The position numbers and the translations under genes are program-made. Shown here piece by piece: positions 53,239-62,792 of a stretch of DNA of 64,000 nt (position 1 is the stretch's first letter; each line of letters begins with the position of its first letter). Under the pieces are notes generated by a model that was given only the letters and a program-made list of their open reading frames with translations, made no database searches and had not been told where the DNA came from. The DNA is from Cellvibrio zantedeschiae (GTDB lineage Bacteria; Pseudomonadota; Gammaproteobacteria; Pseudomonadales; Cellvibrionaceae), in the NCBI RefSeq assembly GCF_014652535.1, contig NZ_BMYZ01000001.1, positions 1,240,001 to 1,304,000 of the forward strand. The letters are read 5' to 3'.

Positions 53239-54744
53239 ATGACGACCCAATCACTCATTCTCGCTATAGACCAGGGCGGCCAAAGTTCGCGCGTTGCCGT
53301 TTATTCCGCTAGCGGAACGCAAGTGCATTGTTTTTCTGCGCCTTGTGCAACCTATCGCAAATCTGTCGATGGTGTGGAATATATAGAGCAAGATCCGCAG
53401 GATATTTTAAGCGGCATAAAAGAATGCCTTGATAAAATTCGTAAGCTTATGGGGGAAGATGTAAAAAATATTCTCGCTGCGGGTTTTGCAGGGCAGGGGT
53501 CATCGCTCTTATGTTGGAATAACAAAACCGGTGAAGCTTTGTCACCCGTTTTAAGTTGGCAAGATATTCGCGGTAAAGATTATCTGGATGAAACTCTACT
53601 AACAAATTCACAAACGCAAGCCATCACAGGTTTGCGAATGTCACCGCATTATGGCGCGAGCAAAATTCGCTGGTGTCTCGATCACAATCCACACGTCCAG
53701 CAAACCTATAAAAATAATTCGCTCAGCATTGGCCCCATTGTTAGTTATATCTTTTGGCATTTATGCAGCACAAATCTTGTAGACCCTGGTCACGCGCAGC
53801 GTACTTTGTTGTGGAATTTGCAAACGAAAACCTGGGATCAACATTTGTTGGATTTATTCCAAATCCCCAGAAGTGTTTTACCAACACCCAAATTGCACAA
53901 CAGCCATTTTGGCTACATAGATGTAAATAATATTTCGATTCCATTTAAAGCTAGCGCACGCGATCAGGGTGCATCTTTATTTGCGCGTGGTTTGCCTGAT
54001 AAAAATGCGTGCTACGTCAATATAGGGACTGGCGCGTTTATTCAGCGTGTAAGCGAAAAGTTAATCGCACCCGAAGGACTTTTGGTAAGCCCTCTGTGGA
54101 TTCCGGAAAATACCTCACCAAAAAATAGTGTAGAAGTTTCATCACCCGTCTGTTACGCCGCAGATTTTGCAAGCGACTTTCAAAAAGCATTGTACGCATG
54201 GGAGGCAACGGTAAACGGTGCTGCATCTGCAATTGACTACATCGAAAAAGAAACTAACCTGAATATTACGCCACAGCAAATCAATAAATCACTCGCACTT
54301 GCTCCCACACGGGAATGTTATTTTTTAAATGCAGTAGGTGGATTAAGCGCACCTTATTGGCGAACCGATGTGCAATCGCGTTTTAGTGAAGATCTTTCGG
54401 CAGACGAAAAAGTTCTTGCATGGTTAGAGTCCATTATTTTTCAAATTGTAATCAATGTACGGCTCATGGATTCCTTGGGTAAAACGCAAAAAATTTATAT
54501 CAGCGGCGGTATTAGCAATGCCGATGCAATTTGCCAAAAGCTAGCAGACTTATTAGAAGCTCCAGTTCACCGCAGCGAAAATACCGATGCAACATTGCAG
54601 GGCATTGCTTATCTTGCAGCGGGGCAGCCCGAGTTATGGGGGAGTGAAACGGCTGAGGATATTTTCACACCTGCACCTAATGCCGGTTTGTCAGCTCGCT
54701 TTCAGTTATGGCAAAACAAGCTTGGCGATTGGTTGAAAAATTGA
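53239..54744 (+). CDS. FGGY-family kinase, glycerol-kinase-like
   Basis: A 501-residue sugar/polyol kinase. The phosphate-1 motif LAIDQGGQSSRVAVY and YIEQDPQDILSGIKE are closer to glycerol kinase (IDQGTTSSR..., VEHDP) than to xylulokinase. The adenosine and phosphate-2 motifs follow (CYVNIGTGAFIQRV and IYISGGISNADAICQKLADL). I use the ATG at 53239. The neighbouring gene encodes a glycerol-3-phosphate dehydrogenase-like enzyme, which supports glycerol as substrate, but the sequence is divergent and another three- to five-carbon polyol is possible. Confidence 0.82.
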   Translation: MTTQSLILAIDQGGQSSRVAVYSASGTQVHCFSAPCATYRKSVDGVEYIEQDPQDILSGIKECLDKIRKLMGEDVKNILAAGFAGQGSSLLCWNNKTGEALSPVLSWQDIRGKDYLDETLLTNSQTQAITGLRMSPHYGASKIRWCLDHNPHVQQTYKNNSLSIGPIVSYIFWHLCSTNLVDPGHAQRTLLWNLQTKTWDQHLLDLFQIPRSVLPTPKLHNSHFGYIDVNNISIPFKASARDQGASLFARGLPDKNACYVNIGTGAFIQRVSEKLIAPEGLLVSPLWIPENTSPKNSVEVSSPVCYAADFASDFQKALYAWEATVNGAASAIDYIEKETNLNITPQQINKSLALAPTRECYFLNAVGGLSAPYWRTDVQSRFSEDLSADEKVLAWLESIIFQIVINVRLMDSLGKTQKIYISGGISNADAICQKLADLLEAPVHRSENTDATLQGIAYLAAGQPELWGSETAEDIFTPAPNAGLSARFQLWQNKLGDWLKN

Positions 54745-54927
54745 GGGCATACTCCTTTTTTGCTCATCGTTGTATTCCCAAATATATTTGTAATTTATCG
54801 CAATTGGATGGCAAGTGTGGCTTGATGTGCCAAACTTATAGAAGTTTTTGACGACTATTGCCTAAAAACCTCTATTCCCCTTAAAACTCAGTTACACTTC
54901 GGCCATCTTCCGGTTGGACTCTACTTG

Positions 54928-56103
54928 ATGAAATACGATTTAGTCGTGGTAGGAGCAGGTATTCAGGGTGCGGGAGTCGCCCAAGCAGCAGCGGCAGCAG
55001 GTTACACGGTACTGGTTTTGGAGCAATCCTCACCAGCGGCTGGTACGTCTAGCAAATCTTCAAAATTAATTCATGGTGGTTTGCGCTACCTGGAAAGTGC
55101 CCAATTCGGGTTAGTACGCGAAAGCCTGCACGAGCGCGCGCTTCTACTCAAGCTGGCGCCAGAGCTGGTAAAGCTACAGCCTTTACATATCCCCGTTTAT
55201 AAAGATGCCAAGCGCAGTCCGCTAACGATTCGCGCCGGCCTAAGTCTTTATTCCATGCTCTCCGGCTTTAATCCAGATGCAACTTTCCGCAGCCTTCCCC
55301 AATCACAATGGAACGAACTGGATGGCCTAAAGCAAGATAACCTACAAGCTGTTTTCCGCTATTACGAAGCCCAAACCGACGACGCCGCGCTTACCCGCGC
55401 AGTGCTACATTCGGCAATGGAGTTGGGAGCAGAGTGTGAAATTCCCGGTTATTTTGTAAAAGCGCATGTGAACTCCCAATCTTGCCTGGTGGAATTTGAA
55501 AGTGAGTTCGGCTTCAAAACGGCTAGTTGCCGCGTGCTGATTAACTGCGCCGGGCCTTGGGCAAGCGATGTTATTTCCCGCATTGAGCCAGATATGTATT
55601 TGCCCAAAGTGGATTTAGTGCAGGGCAGCCATTTGATTCTTCCCCCTTTATTAAAAGATTACTTCTACCTGGAGGCTCCGCAAGATAAACGTGCAGTCTT
55701 CGCCTTACCCTGGCAGGGCAAGTTAATGCTAGGGACTACCGAGAAAACCCATTACGGCGCGCCAGAAGAAGCACAGTGTTCAGAAGCAGAACGCGATTAC
55801 CTGTTAGAAGTGCTGCTCCATTACTTCCCGCATTTATCCATTGATATGAACCAGGTCGATAGCTTTGCAGGCTTGCGTGTTTTACCGCGCAGCGATCAAA
55901 GCGCATTCTCTCGCACGCGCGAAGTCTTGTTCGAGGTAGATAACGAAGCATGTCCTCGCGTGTTATCCGTTATGGGCGGCAAATTAACCACCTACCGCTC
56001 AACAGCCCTAATGGCCCTGGCTAAAGTAAGGCGATCTTTACCGGTTAAAGAGAAAATCGCCGATACCAGCCGAATTCCCTTGTCGCCTGTGGATTGGCAT
56101 TAA
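54928..56103 (+). CDS. GlpD-like FAD-dependent glycerol-3-phosphate dehydrogenase, short form
   Basis: A 391-residue flavoprotein of the GlpD/DAO family. The FAD motif is DLVVVGAGIQGAGVAQAAA, then GTSSKSSKLIHGGLRYLE, the segment that marks GlpD. The active-site part LPWQGKLMLGTTEKTHYG and FAGLRVLPRSDQ are kept. It lacks the roughly 110-residue C-terminal domain of full GlpD (about 500 residues), so membrane contact or oligomer form may differ. The ATG at 54928 is used. It follows the glycerol-kinase-like gene by 180 bp; together they could convert glycerol to dihydroxyacetone phosphate. Confidence 0.85.
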   Translation: MKYDLVVVGAGIQGAGVAQAAAAAGYTVLVLEQSSPAAGTSSKSSKLIHGGLRYLESAQFGLVRESLHERALLLKLAPELVKLQPLHIPVYKDAKRSPLTIRAGLSLYSMLSGFNPDATFRSLPQSQWNELDGLKQDNLQAVFRYYEAQTDDAALTRAVLHSAMELGAECEIPGYFVKAHVNSQSCLVEFESEFGFKTASCRVLINCAGPWASDVISRIEPDMYLPKVDLVQGSHLILPPLLKDYFYLEAPQDKRAVFALPWQGKLMLGTTEKTHYGAPEEAQCSEAERDYLLEVLLHYFPHLSIDMNQVDSFAGLRVLPRSDQSAFSRTREVLFEVDNEACPRVLSVMGGKLTTYRSTALMALAKVRRSLPVKEKIADTSRIPLSPVDWH

Positions 56104-56127
56104 TTCAGCGATTGATGATAAAAATCA

Positions 56128-56156
56128 TTGGTACCAATCGCATCTGCCGTTAAAAT
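56128..56156 (+). promoter_or_regulatory. Probable sigma-70 promoter of pyrB
   Basis: TTGGTA (56128-56133) and TAAAAT (56151-56156) with a 17-bp spacer. The predicted start near 56163 gives a leader of about 60 nt with a hairpin before pyrB. Confidence 0.65.
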
Positions 56157-56172
56157 GCCTGCACTTCATTTC

Positions 56173-56197
56173 GGTAAGCTTTTCTAGCTTACCTTTT
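56173..56197 (+). promoter_or_regulatory. pyrB leader hairpin with T-run, attenuator-like
   Basis: A perfect 8-bp stem GGTAAGCT/AGCTTACC with a TTTCT loop is followed by TTTT, 27 bp before the pyrB start. It lies after the predicted promoter, so it would be transcribed in the leader and could act as an attenuator. The T-run is short, which weakens the call. Confidence 0.5.
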
Positions 56198-56224
56198 GTC
56201 CACCCTCAGCTTTAAGGACTCACT

Positions 56225-57238
56225 GTGAATTTTACTGGCGCCCACATTCTCTCCATCAAACAATTTGAACGTGCTGATATCAAGCGAATCTTCGACGTGG
56301 CCGACGCCATGGAACCCTACGCGCTGCGCAAAAAAGTCACGCGGGTGCTGGAAGGTGCAATTCTGGGCAACATGTTTTTTGAACCGAGTACGCGCACGCG
56401 GGTAAGCTTCGGTGCGGCCTTTAACTTGTTGGGCGGCAATGTTCGTGAAACAACAGGTTTTGAAAGTTCATCAATTACCAAAGGCGAATCCCTTTACGAT
56501 ACCGCACGCGTGTTATCGGGTTATAGCGATGTAATTTGCATGCGCCACCCCGCAGGCGGCTCAGTCGCCGAGTTTGCCGAAGGCAGCCGCGTGCCCGTGA
56601 TTAACGGTGGCGATGGCCCTAACGAACACCCTACGCAAGCGCTGTTAGATTTGTACACCATTCGCAAAGAAATGCGTTCAAAAGGGCGCGGCTTAGATGG
56701 CTTACGTATCGCCATGATTGGCGATTTAAAACACGGCCGCACCGTTCACTCCCTGTGCAAATTGGTGAGTTTATTTAGCGATATCCAGCTCACACTCATA
56801 TCGCCCAAAGAATTGGCAATGCCGGAATATATTGTTGAAGAGTTGCGCATGGCGGGCAACAAAGTCACCATCACCGACGATTTAACCCACAGCATTTCTG
56901 ACATTGATATTGCCTACTCAACGCGTATTCAAGAAGAGCGTTTTGGCAATAAAGAAGAAGCGGATATGTACCGCGGCCGCTACCGTTTGAATCAACGTAT
57001 TTACACGGAGCACTGCCAACCTAACACTGTCATCATGCATCCACTTCCACGTGATTCCCGTGAAGAAGCCAACGAGCTGGACAACGACCTCAACGCAAAT
57101 CCCAACCTCGCCATTTTCCGCCAGGCAGATAACGGCGTACTCGTGCGCATGGCATTGTTTGCTCTGGTGTTAAACGTGGCTGATCAAGTGGATAAATATT
57201 CGCGCGAAGTGAACTGGCATAGTTCGTTGCGGGGATGA
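56225..57238 (+). CDS. pyrB: Aspartate carbamoyltransferase catalytic subunit
   Basis: A 337-residue enzyme that joins carbamoyl phosphate and aspartate, the first committed step of pyrimidine synthesis. The carbamoyl phosphate loop is FFEPSTRTRVSFG and the next conserved segment is NEHPTQALLDLYTI; HPLPRDSRE is the aspartate-side motif. Translation begins at GTG after an AAGGA ribosome-binding site. Neither pyrI nor a pyrC-like gene follows, so it is not arranged as the E. coli pyrBI or the Pseudomonas pyrBC' pair. It is slightly longer than E. coli PyrB (about 310). Confidence 0.95.
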   Translation: MNFTGAHILSIKQFERADIKRIFDVADAMEPYALRKKVTRVLEGAILGNMFFEPSTRTRVSFGAAFNLLGGNVRETTGFESSSITKGESLYDTARVLSGYSDVICMRHPAGGSVAEFAEGSRVPVINGGDGPNEHPTQALLDLYTIRKEMRSKGRGLDGLRIAMIGDLKHGRTVHSLCKLVSLFSDIQLTLISPKELAMPEYIVEELRMAGNKVTITDDLTHSISDIDIAYSTRIQEERFGNKEEADMYRGRYRLNQRIYTEHCQPNTVIMHPLPRDSREEANELDNDLNANPNLAIFRQADNGVLVRMALFALVLNVADQVDKYSREVNWHSSLRG

Positions 57239-57282
57239 TCAATAATTCAGAACGAAGCCGCGCGTTTTTGTGGAGAAGTGGA

Positions 57283-57531
57283 ATGAATATTTCGCCTAAA
57301 AGCCTGACATTTGATGATAACAATATGTGGTTACTTTTAAGTGATGGTCGTACATTAGGTGTTCCGTTGGTTTGGTTTCCACGCTTAATGAATGCGCCCA
57401 AAGCCGAGTTGGAAAAGTTTGAGCTAAGCGCTCGCGGAATTCACTGGGATGCATTAGATGAGGACATTTCGATTGATGGACTATTGCTTGGTCAAGGTGA
57501 TATCACGCACAAGCCTCATAAAGCTGCTTAA
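57283..57531 (+). CDS. DUF2442 protein
   Basis: An 82-residue protein with the DUF2442 pattern (LTFDDNNMWLLLSDGRTLGVP and FELSARGIHWDALDEDIS). The ATG at 57283 follows GAGAAGTGGA; an ATG at 57235 overlaps the pyrB stop and would add 16 residues. DUF2442 often pairs with a DUF4160 gene and the two have been suspected to act as a toxin-antitoxin pair, but no DUF4160 is seen here, so this copy is solitary. Confidence 0.85.
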   Translation: MNISPKSLTFDDNNMWLLLSDGRTLGVPLVWFPRLMNAPKAELEKFELSARGIHWDALDEDISIDGLLLGQGDITHKPHKAA

Positions 57532-57741
57532 ATTTTTCAAATTTGATTAAGAAGGGAATCATCCTCCTCACGAATCTATTCTCCAGCGGCTTATTTAACT
57601 CTTTACGAACTGGGTCCCCACTGCGCGAGGATGACGACTCCCTATTAAATCCTGTGTTGTACAACAATCAAAAATATTACATTAAGAGCCTTCCAAGCGC
57701 GCGTCACATTTTTCGCGTAGTCAACCTTTACGGAATCCCCA

Positions 57742-59004
57742 ATGAAAAAAATAATAATCTATGTTCTCGGCACCGGTGGTGATATTGACCCTATGGTTGG
57801 GGTCGGTATCGAATTGCAGCGGCGCGGTTTTTCGGTGGCCTTTTTATCGAACGATTATTTTAAGCCAAGAATTGTTGCGGCAGGTTTGGAGTTTGTTTCC
57901 GTTGGCACTGTTGAGCAATACCACAAGGGAAACACTCCGGAGGCCTGGGAGCGTACAAATCGCGCGGACAATTTTGAGCACTACCATGCACCTGCATTTG
58001 AGCCAGCTTTTAATTATGTAAAAAGCCTGGCTAACGAAAAAGTATTAGTTTTGGCGTTAGGCGAAGAGAGTGGTGCAAGGGTAGCTGCACGAAAATTCAA
58101 CCTTCCGTTTATTGATATTATTCTATCCCCAAATATTGTTTTTTCAGCATTTAAACCTCCTGCACCTACGAGTTGGGTAATTCCTTCTTACATTCCCGGT
58201 TTTATTATGCGTTTTTTATTGCGGCGAAATCGCAAAGCAAAATTTAAACGATTTTGTAATGCGCCTCACACGGCTGCATATCGCGCTGTACGTGAGCGTT
58301 TAGGATGCCCGTTACCATTTCGAAGCAAAGCTACTGCGCTATTGCACATTGGTTTTTTTCCAGAATGGTTTGGAATGCCTGCGAAAGACTGGCCAAGGAA
58401 TTTAAAGATGGTGGGCTTTCCTTTATTAAACCATGCGAGTAGCAGTAGCCGAAGTGAGTTTGATGCCTTAATTGAAAAGCAGGGTGCCCCCATTATTTTT
58501 ACATCTGGCACAGGCGTAAAAGATGTGGAGGATTTGTTTAAAGAAGGGCGAAAGATTTGCGAGCAATTGCAAGTGCCGGGGTTGTTCGTGGGTGGAAACA
58601 TCGGTGTTGAATTTTTGCAGGGCTCTAGTCTGTGCGCTCATATGGGCTATATAGATTTTGAATACGCGCTACCAAAAACCTTGGCGATTGTTCACCACGG
58701 TGGAATAGGTACAACTGCGCAAGCAATTAAAGCTGGAATTCCGCAATTGATTCGCCCACTTAAATATGATCAGCCAGATAATGCTGATCGCATTTATAAA
58801 TTAGGTTTGGGCACCTATGTGGTGCCAGAGAAATTTAAGGCGGAGCAGGTAGCTCCTATGATTGGCAATATGATACGGAAAGGTAAAACGTCTAAGGCCT
58901 TAGCCCATTATGCAGAAAGAGTTCGCAAGAGTGCTGCGATTGTTGATGCGTGTGATTTAATTGAGCGGGAATTTATGAGTTTAGAACAAAGTAAATATAA
59001 ATAA
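57742..59004 (+). CDS. Glycosyltransferase, UGT/GT1-like
   Basis: A 420-residue GT-B glycosyltransferase. The N-terminal acceptor half begins IIIYVLGTGGDIDPMVGVG, the UGT/GT1 start pattern, and the nucleotide-sugar-binding half carries IVHHGGIGTTAQAIKAGIPQ followed by DQPDNADRI, the family signature. Homologues glycosylate lipids, sterols, flavonoids or macrolides; the acceptor is unknown. No biosynthetic neighbours indicate a substrate. Confidence 0.9.
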   Translation: MKKIIIYVLGTGGDIDPMVGVGIELQRRGFSVAFLSNDYFKPRIVAAGLEFVSVGTVEQYHKGNTPEAWERTNRADNFEHYHAPAFEPAFNYVKSLANEKVLVLALGEESGARVAARKFNLPFIDIILSPNIVFSAFKPPAPTSWVIPSYIPGFIMRFLLRRNRKAKFKRFCNAPHTAAYRAVRERLGCPLPFRSKATALLHIGFFPEWFGMPAKDWPRNLKMVGFPLLNHASSSSRSEFDALIEKQGAPIIFTSGTGVKDVEDLFKEGRKICEQLQVPGLFVGGNIGVEFLQGSSLCAHMGYIDFEYALPKTLAIVHHGGIGTTAQAIKAGIPQLIRPLKYDQPDNADRIYKLGLGTYVVPEKFKAEQVAPMIGNMIRKGKTSKALAHYAERVRKSAAIVDACDLIEREFMSLEQSKYK

Positions 59005-59053
59005 TTTACTCTGTTCTAAAAATTTACGTGCGAGCCGAAAAACGCCGTAGAGA

Positions 59054-59449
59054 TTATTGATTGCTAACAGTAACCTCAGGGTCTAAGTAAAAAGCTGCAT
59101 TGGTATCGTTGGTTTTATACATCCCCAATAAATGGAATACCCAAGAACCTACCCAAGCGTCGGTTACTGTAATAGGTTTATCGAAGTCATCGCTAAAATC
59201 CAGATCCGTTTCTTTTTGTGAAGTAGTGACGTTGTATTGGGTGAGCAAACAGCTATCCATTGTCACATTAGGGTTGGCTTGTTGGTAGGTAAACGTAAGC
59301 GTATCACCTATGTCAATTTGCGCTGGCATTTTGTTTTGAGCTAGCGGCGGTTCAATAGCTGGGTCACCGGTAACTTGAAAACCTACTTGGGTGACTTTGC
59401 TTTGATCAATAGCGGTAGGGAACAGAAGAGTAAATAGATACTTGGTCAT
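59054..59449 (-). CDS. Unrecognised beta-rich protein in the kinase operon
   Basis: A 131-residue protein without signal peptide or membrane helix. Strand-like stretches (VTQVGFQVTGDP, GDTLTFTYQQANP, KPITVTDAWVGSWVFHL) suggest a beta-sandwich. I do not recognise the family. It starts 43 bp after the Ser/Thr kinase gene on the same strand and is probably its co-transcribed partner, possibly a substrate or effector. Confidence 0.7.
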   Translation of the reverse strand: MTKYLFTLLFPTAIDQSKVTQVGFQVTGDPAIEPPLAQNKMPAQIDIGDTLTFTYQQANPNVTMDSCLLTQYNVTTSQKETDLDFSDDFDKPITVTDAWVGSWVFHLLGMYKTNDTNAAFYLDPEVTVSNQ

Positions 59450-59492
59450 GCTGAATCCTTTAGTAAGTGACTGTAAGACTTCATTATGTAAA

Positions 59493-61769
59493 TTAGAATT
59501 TACCGCTTATGCGGCGTAACTCCATTAAGTCAGGCTCTGCTTGAATGAACTTGATCGGGTAACCAAGTTCAACAGCGGCAGAAAGTGCTGCAATTGCCGC
59601 ATCACGCTCACCTAAGAGCTCGTAGGCTAAGCCTGCACGAAATTGAACACTAGCATTCTTTGGCGCGATTGCAATTACATGAGCTAACAGAGGTTTCGCT
59701 TGTGTACTTTCTCCCACTCTTGCCAGATAAAGTGCCTTGCGTGAAATTAACGTGACATCGTCTTTTTTGCGCTCTAATCGCGGAGTTAGTAAATCAATGG
59801 CTTTTAAATACGCTTTTTGCGCTTCTGTTTTTCTCCCTGGAATCCATAACAAAGTGTCCGCTAAATTCGCCCAAGCAAGGTGGCTTTTGGGGTTGCCTTT
59901 GTCGGGTGACACGGCGGCCTCAAATGCAGTTGCAGCGCCAACATAATCCCCTTTGTTGAACAACATATTGCCAAGGTTGCCAAGTAGCTGTTCACTGGAG
60001 CGTATTTGCAAACCTTGTTGCAAAATTTGCAGGGCTTCATCAGTTCGGTTTTGGCGAATAAAAATATAACTCAAGCCTGTATAGGCGAGCACTCCGTCAG
60101 GTTGAAGTTGAATGCTTAGTCGAAAAGCTTCTTCTGCTTTCAAATCATTTTTTTGATCGACGTAAGTCAAACCTAAAGCATCAACAAACAAACTTTCTTT
60201 AGGGAATCTCTCTAATGCAAGCTTAGCAAGTTGAATGGCTTCGTCAAAACGCTGTGAGGCTCTTAATGCATATATCTTACCGAGCCATGCAAAAATACTG
60301 GTTGGCTCAAGTGCAAGGGCTTTTTCAAACGCGACCAAGGCTTTATCCTGTTCTGCCTTAAGGTTAAAAACACGTCCTAAAGCAACATGAGCCAGTGCTA
60401 ATTGTGGATTCAACTTCAGTGCTTGTTGTGCGCTGGCATCTGCCTTTTGCATCCAAATAGGATCTTCAAATTCACCACGGTATCTATAGCTATACACCAG
60501 TGATAAGCCAGCAACTGCCGCCGCATTGTTCGGCATATGGGAGACAATGGTATTAAAACTTTTTTCTGCCGCATCCAAATTCTCAGGGCGATCAAAAAGT
60601 TTGAGCGCCTCCAGGCCTTTTTTAAACTCCCGTGCTTGTGAATAGGGTTCGCCGGAAGTTTGCGTCTCTGCTATTTCTTCTTGTTCAATCTTAGGCTGCA
60701 TCTTCCATATCAAAGCGCCCACTGTGCCCGCCAAAATCAAACCGAACACAGCGAAGGTTGCAATATTGTTGCGTAGATAATTTTTAGCGCGTACCGAAAA
60801 TGGTGCGGACTTTTTCAGCAGGTGCGTTTCAAAAGTAGGGTGCTCTTGCGTTACACCTTTAGATATATTTATACGAATGCCAGAATTGGTATTGTGCAAA
60901 GCTTGGGTGTGGTCTTCATCTACTTTGGTGTTAGCCAAAAACCATTGGTACAGTTTTTCGCACTGTGCTGCTACCCAGCGAGAATTGGCAGGTCGGTTGT
61001 CAGGATTTTTGCTTAAGAGTTGCCCTAAAAGCTCAACGGCTTCTACCGGTAAATCAGGATTATTTTTTGTAGGCGAAATTGGCGGGTGCGAAATAATCCG
61101 CTGCATAATTTGCAGTTTGTTTTCGGCTTCGCCAAAGGGATGTGCGCCGCACAAAAGTTGATAAGCCAAAATACCAAACGAAAATAAATCGCTGCGGAAA
61201 TCAATCGCTTCACCCATGGCTTGCTCGGGCGACATGGATGCATAACTACCGGTTACATGATCGGTAAGTGTTGCATTGTAGTCTTGCGATTTGGCGATAC
61301 CCAAGTCGGTAATTTTGGCGAGCTTGTGGTGGCTGATTAAGATGTTTTCGGATTTTAAATCGCGGTGAATAATCCCCGCGTCGTGGGCAACGGCTAAGCC
61401 TTGTGCAATTTGGGTAAGCCATTGCATGCGCTGGGTAATGGGAACTATATGCTCGCGCAAATGCTGTTGCAGGTTTTGCCCGTCAACGTATTCCATGACC
61501 AACGCGAGTTTTTCGTCTGTCTCAATGTAGTCGTAGATTTGAACAATGTGCGGGTGGTTAAGCTTGGCGAGCAGCAGTGCCTCGCGCTTAAAGCGCTCGC
61601 GATAATGGGCTTCGTATAAATCGCTGCGTAGGCATTTGATGGCAACCTGACGATCTAACCGGGGGTCGTGCGCAAGGTAGACCAACCCCATTCCGCCACG
61701 CCCGAGGGTACGGATAATCGTGTAATGACCGATTTGGATTAGGTCTTTGTTTGCCGACAATTGGGTCAT
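59493..61769 (-). CDS. Transmembrane Ser/Thr protein kinase with C-terminal TPR repeats
   Basis: A 758-residue Hanks-type kinase. The glycine loop LGRGGMGLVYLAHD, the ATP Lys in VAIKCL, the catalytic loop HRDLKSEN and the metal-binding DLG (in place of DFG) lie in residues 15-275; the activation segment ends GSYASMSPEQA. One membrane helix is near residues 345-365 (FAVFGLILAGTVGALIW). Residues about 380-750 form about ten TPR repeats (for example AHVALGRVFNLKAEQDKALV) on the other side of the membrane, probably sensing or binding partners. It lies 33 bp after the FHA-domain gene, a common partnership. Confidence 0.92.
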   Translation of the reverse strand: MTQLSANKDLIQIGHYTIIRTLGRGGMGLVYLAHDPRLDRQVAIKCLRSDLYEAHYRERFKREALLLAKLNHPHIVQIYDYIETDEKLALVMEYVDGQNLQQHLREHIVPITQRMQWLTQIAQGLAVAHDAGIIHRDLKSENILISHHKLAKITDLGIAKSQDYNATLTDHVTGSYASMSPEQAMGEAIDFRSDLFSFGILAYQLLCGAHPFGEAENKLQIMQRIISHPPISPTKNNPDLPVEAVELLGQLLSKNPDNRPANSRWVAAQCEKLYQWFLANTKVDEDHTQALHNTNSGIRINISKGVTQEHPTFETHLLKKSAPFSVRAKNYLRNNIATFAVFGLILAGTVGALIWKMQPKIEQEEIAETQTSGEPYSQAREFKKGLEALKLFDRPENLDAAEKSFNTIVSHMPNNAAAVAGLSLVYSYRYRGEFEDPIWMQKADASAQQALKLNPQLALAHVALGRVFNLKAEQDKALVAFEKALALEPTSIFAWLGKIYALRASQRFDEAIQLAKLALERFPKESLFVDALGLTYVDQKNDLKAEEAFRLSIQLQPDGVLAYTGLSYIFIRQNRTDEALQILQQGLQIRSSEQLLGNLGNMLFNKGDYVGAATAFEAAVSPDKGNPKSHLAWANLADTLLWIPGRKTEAQKAYLKAIDLLTPRLERKKDDVTLISRKALYLARVGESTQAKPLLAHVIAIAPKNASVQFRAGLAYELLGERDAAIAALSAAVELGYPIKFIQAEPDLMELRRISGKF

Positions 61770-61802
61770 TCAATAATCAAATTATAAGATGGATGAACGT
61801 TG

Positions 61803-62792
61803 CTATTCGGTGGTTGCCAATGGTGACTCGACGGTTAATGCTTCACCTTTGTAGATTTTGAACTTCTCGCAACCAAAACGAATTTTCCCACCGCGCCTTT
61901 CTAATAGGTGCTGTTGCCCCAGTATAGTCGGCAAACTGTCGGCTATCTGTTTACGTAAGCGAAAAATGTGAATATTCATATGAGTTGTGTCCAACCCCAG
62001 CTCACTGGCGAGTCTATCGGTGTAAATCCAGCCCCGGCTTTTGCTATCTAACCCGCGTGCGGCATCGGCAACGCGATGGCGAGCCAGTTGTGCGAGGAGG
62101 TAATGGTGGTTACGTACGGCCAAGTCCACCTTTTGCTGGCCATGTACCAATTCCAGCTGGGTGCTTTCTTCGTCCAGGCTGAGGTTGAAGATAAATTCCA
62201 TATCGCTGAGCTGATGCATGGGGAATGCATGGACTTCTGTAGGGCCATAAACCTGTGCACGCATCAACTGCCAGTGTTGGCTGCCCAGCTGAACCAAACC
62301 GCCATCTTCGACGGGATGGGTGTGGTGCTCCTGGTCAGCGGTCAGGGTTTCCAATTGCCACTGCTGGCTCTGCTCATCGAAATAAACGGCAAGCTCCGGG
62401 GTAATGGCGTCGGGCAATAAATGGTAGCGCGAGAGGTAAATCGGCTGGGGCGTGACGCCAGCGGGAGTGTCCAGCGGCCAAAGCATGTCGGCTGGTGCCG
62501 AAAGATCGCTGATTTTGAATGCCGGATCGGCGAGTTCCGCAAAATGCAGTTCGTCATTCAGGTTGAGCGTTACGGATTCGTTGGCCGACAGTTTTACATC
62601 ATTCACCCAAGTGCCGTTAAGCCCCAGGTTTTTTATTCGCCACTCTTTGCCGCTCCATTCAATCGCAGCGTGAAGTTTGGAGATGTAAGGTTTGTTAATT
62701 TGGGTATCAACCGAGTTCGCAAGGCGGCCAAAGGTATGATGCGGCGCGAGTGCAATGTAGGTTTGGTGAGCGGTATCGAAAATATAAGCCAT
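61803..62792 (-). CDS. FHA-domain protein with C-terminal winged-helix DNA-binding domain
   Basis: A 329-residue cytoplasmic protein. The N-terminal FHA domain (about 15-90) keeps the phosphothreonine-binding residues: FGRLANS, ISKLHAAIEW and NLGLNGTWVNDV. Residues about 225-310 form an OmpR/DNA-binding-type winged helix (GWIYTDRLASELGLDTTHMN, then IHIFRLRKQI, ending LLERRGGKIRFG). A phosphopeptide reader joined to a DNA-binding domain suggests that the downstream kinase controls transcription through this protein. A 17-bp inverted repeat upstream at 62932-63004 is a candidate binding site. Confidence 0.85.
   Translation of the reverse strand: MAYIFDTAHQTYIALAPHHTFGRLANSVDTQINKPYISKLHAAIEWSGKEWRIKNLGLNGTWVNDVKLSANESVTLNLNDELHFAELADPAFKISDLSAPADMLWPLDTPAGVTPQPIYLSRYHLLPDAITPELAVYFDEQSQQWQLETLTADQEHHTHPVEDGGLVQLGSQHWQLMRAQVYGPTEVHAFPMHQLSDMEFIFNLSLDEESTQLELVHGQQKVDLAVRNHHYLLAQLARHRVADAARGLDSKSRGWIYTDRLASELGLDTTHMNIHIFRLRKQIADSLPTILGQQHLLERRGGKIRFGCEKFKIYKGEALTVESPLATTE

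Noticed and set aside
57283-57531. Toxin-antitoxin pair with the DUF2442 gene
   Set aside because: No DUF4160 or other toxin-like partner is present on either side; the neighbours are pyrB and a glycosyltransferase.
57543-57782. A 79-codon open frame before the glycosyltransferase
   Set aside because: It overlaps the glycosyltransferase start in another frame and has no family resemblance or ribosome-binding site.
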